Assembly (NCBI GenBank): GCA_021807655.1
Contig: JAKBCT010000038.1
Coordinates: forward strand, 1-7,886
Origin: Actinomycetes bacterium
Lineage (GTDB): Bacteria; Actinomycetota; Acidimicrobiia; Acidimicrobiales; RAAP-2
Direction of reading: 5' to 3'
Length of the DNA stretch: 7,886 bases
Under the pieces are notes generated by a model that made no database searches, was not told where the DNA came from, and saw only the letters and a program-made list of their open reading frames with translations. Shown here in pieces: positions 7,154 to 7,886 of the stretch; within the stretch, counting starts at the first letter, position 1, and every line of letters starts with the position of its first letter. The position numbers and the translations under genes were made by a program.

Positions 7154-7886
7154 ATGCAAAGCACGATGCAGGATTCACCACTGCTTATTAGCGGCATCAT
7201 CCGACACGGCGAGTGGGTCTACGCGAACAAGGTTGTCTATACCGTTGAGCCCGACGGCGTGCGCGAGGCCAGCTTCAAAAGCATCGCTCTTCGAGCCGAA
7301 CGCTTGGCCGCGGCGCTGGGGCGCTTGGGCGTCGGTGAATCAACGCGGGTCGGCACCTTCATGTGGAACAACCAGGTGCACATGGAGGCCTACCTAGCCG
7401 TTCCCGCCATGGGGGCCGTTTTGCACACGCTCAATATTCGGCTCTTTCCCGAACAACTCGCCTTCATCATCAATCACGCTCAAGACGAGGTGATCATCGT
7501 CGATCACACCCTGGTGCCGCTGCTCGCGAAGATTCGCCACGAGATCCCAACGGTGCGCCACTTCATCGTGAACGGGCCCGACGAGTCCGGCGCGCTCGGC
7601 GAAACGATCGACTACGAAGCCTTCATCGGCGCCGAGGAACCCGGCTACGTCTGGCCCGATCTCGACGAGCGCTCGGCCGCGATCATGTGCTACACGTCGG
7701 GGACCACGGGCAATCCCAAGGGGGTCGTCTATTCCCACCGCTCGACCTGGCTCCACTCTCTCGCCTCGACGACGGCAAACTCAATCGGCCTATGCGAGAA
7801 GGATCGGTGCTTGCTCATCGTGCCGATGTTTCACGTCAATGCGTGGGGCGCCGTCTACACCGCCTTCTTCGCCGGCACGGAACTGA
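7154..7886 (+). CDS. AMP-forming fatty-acyl-CoA ligase, FadD family (N-terminal part)
   Basis: This is a member of the adenylate-forming (ANL) superfamily, which activates a carboxylic acid with ATP to an acyl-AMP and then transfers it to CoA. Only about 244 residues are in the window; there is no stop before the right edge. From ATG 7154 the protein begins MQSTMQDSPLLISGIIRHGE, and the STMQD-type start resembles medium/long-chain acyl-CoA ligases. ATG 7166 is a less likely alternative start. FMWNNQVHMEAYLAVPAMGA and LHTLNIRLFPEQLAFIINHA are typical of the family's N-terminal domain. The ATP phosphate-binding motif YTSGTTGNPKG lies at 180-190, followed by VVYSHRS, and further on VPMFHVNAWG, all standard. 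The C-terminal domain with the catalytic lysine is missing because the window ends. Chain length cannot be read from this part. It follows gltD by 50 bp on the same strand but has no functional tie to it, and probably has its own promoter. Confidence 0.9.
   Translation, partial: MQSTMQDSPLLISGIIRHGEWVYANKVVYTVEPDGVREASFKSIALRAERLAAALGRLGVGESTRVGTFMWNNQVHMEAYLAVPAMGAVLHTLNIRLFPEQLAFIINHAQDEVIIVDHTLVPLLAKIRHEIPTVRHFIVNGPDESGALGETIDYEAFIGAEEPGYVWPDLDERSAAIMCYTSGTTGNPKGVVYSHRSTWLHSLASTTANSIGLCEKDRCLLIVPMFHVNAWGAVYTAFFAGTEL

Noticed and set aside
7394..7756. 120-codon minus-strand frame opposite the acyl-CoA ligase gene
   Set aside because: It overlaps the conserved YTSGTTGNPKG coding region of the ligase and has no recognisable features.

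Overview
This is a GC-rich, gene-dense bacterial stretch with two genes on the minus strand at the left and three on the plus strand to the right. GC-rich codons, short gaps or overlaps between genes, a GTG-started and apparently leaderless thiO, separate gltB and gltD genes, and a FadD-type acyl-CoA ligase all suit a high-GC actinobacterium. The class cannot be fixed from this sequence; Acidimicrobiia or a relative is only a guess. No mobile element, tRNA, rRNA, CRISPR array or phage gene was seen.

Left, minus strand (1-1168): thiO (glycine oxidase) is followed by thiS (sulfur carrier protein), which runs off the left edge. They overlap by four bases (GTGA). Together they supply dehydroglycine and the sulfur carrier for the thiazole half of thiamine; a thiazole synthase gene (thiG) would be expected just beyond the edge.

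Centre, plus strand (1250-7103): gltB and gltD encode the large and small subunits of NADPH-dependent glutamate synthase (GOGAT). They overlap by 8 bases. The expected catalytic and cofactor motifs are all visible: the N-terminal nucleophile Cys after a 14-residue propeptide, the FMN-domain motifs, the [3Fe-4S] cysteines, the GXGXG domain, the GltD [4Fe-4S] cysteines and its FAD and NADPH folds. The 81-bp gap between thiO and gltB must hold both divergent promoters.

Right, plus strand (7154-7886): the N-terminal half of an AMP-forming fatty-acyl-CoA ligase begins 50 bp after gltD with its own ribosome binding site. A perfect 6-bp inverted repeat (7130-7145) in that gap may be an operator or an RNA hairpin.

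Overall this is conserved housekeeping metabolism (thiamine, nitrogen assimilation, fatty-acid activation). I found no convincing undescribed system; the most useful leads are the palindrome before the ligase and the compact divergent thiO/gltB promoter region.
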